IMG/VR virus record: IMGVR_UViG_3300031669_000193
Coordinates: 1-27,634 of that record
Direction: 5' to 3' (one strand)
Source: a virus
DNA: 27,634 nucleotides
Shown: piece by piece, positions 27,527-27,634 of the stretch
How the letters are laid out: each line of letters opens with the position of its first letter
Numbering within the stretch: position 1 is the first letter of the stretch
Made by a program: the position numbers and the translations under genes
The notes under the pieces: generated by a model
Database searches by the model: none
The model's input: the letters and a program-made list of their open reading frames with translations, nothing else
What the model was told of the DNA's origin: nothing

Positions 27527-27634
27527 ATGGTTGTCCCTCTGTCGAACGTGAGAACGTTCTTCGGGGGTTTGGAAGGGGTGGACGACTCGACGTTAACGAT
27601 CCATATCGCGGATGCCGAACGTCGGGTCGTCCAT
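27527..27634 (+). CDS. Head completion/adaptor protein, DUF4054-like (partial, runs off the end)
   Basis: The ORF opens at ATG 27527, one base after the capsid stop TAG (27523-27525), and is still open at the window end. The 36 visible residues (start MVVPLSNVRTFFGGLEGVDD, then STLTIHIADAERRV) resemble the N-terminus of DUF4054-type head-tail adaptors, which start V..VRTxFPxLxxVxDxxIxxxIxxA. Location after the capsid gene fits. The Shine-Dalgarno is AAAGGGG within the capsid gene. Confidence 0.6.
   Translation, partial: MVVPLSNVRTFFGGLEGVDDSTLTIHIADAERRVVH

Noticed and set aside
1-27634. CRISPR array, insertion sequence, integrase or attachment site
   Set aside because: No regularly spaced repeats, no transposase or integrase gene and no paired att-like repeats were seen. 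The tRNA is intact with no visible duplicate 3' end.

Overview
The window is a contiguous piece of a tailed double-stranded DNA phage or prophage (Caudoviricetes). Every supported gene is on the + strand, most neighbours overlap by 1-8 bases (ATGA or TGATG junctions), and the order runs recombination/replication, small accessory genes, DNA modification, packaging, capsid. Capsid proteins of the DUF1073 portal, DUF2213, structural-cement, DUF2184 and DUF4054 type suggest a phage with that morphogenesis set. The host is bacterial: Shine-Dalgarno sequences are strong, one matches the 16S rRNA tail along 12 bases, and sigma70-like promoters are visible. The host genus cannot be told from the sequence.

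Layout. 1-1468: the end of one gene and four small early genes. 1495-5274: Bet/RecT annealing protein, a RecB-type iron-sulfur PD-(D/E)XK nuclease, a two-domain replication protein and a DnaC-like ATPase (helicase loader). 5274-8809: a cassette of about a dozen tiny genes (zinc-ribbon, coiled-coil and single-span membrane proteins, one ASCH/DUF3850 protein, one possible HNH protein), joined by repeated ribosome-binding-site sequences. 8809-12508: coiled-coil protein, SSB, ParB-like protein, LexA-like DNA-binding protein and a small helical protein, closed by a strong terminator. 12601-14449: PD-(D/E)XK nuclease and a ParB-domain/DNA methyltransferase. 14450-14700: a GC-rich region with four strong stems that looks like a structured RNA. 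14703-16162: zinc-ribbon genes, a DUF5131 radical-SAM-like protein, a terminator and a coiled-coil gene. 16168-17860: terminase small and large subunits in a long overlap. 17922-19286: portal behind its own promoter. 19320-19605: a second structured region followed directly by a tRNA with CAU anticodon and initiator-type features. 19618-23767: small genes, a MuF head-morphogenesis protein fused to an HExxH peptidase domain, and a GIY-YIG/helix-turn-helix protein. 23839-27634: a palindrome-covered promoter, DUF2213 protease/scaffold candidate, two paralogous cement proteins, major capsid protein and the start of a head-completion protein.

How it fits together. Bet, the RecB-type nuclease and SSB make a lambda Red-like single-strand annealing system; the replication protein and DnaC-like loader would recruit host helicase. 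The LexA-like protein lacks a visible autoprotease domain, and an exact 13-bp palindromic motif recurs at three sites (before bet, inside the replication gene, before the nuclease/methyltransferase pair), which suggests a small regulon. The packaging and capsid genes have separate promoters. The most unusual items are the initiator-like tRNA beside a structured RNA, the palindromic and possibly leaderless promoter/start of the capsid operon, the MuF-peptidase fusion, and the two dual-frame overlaps (92 and 134 bases).
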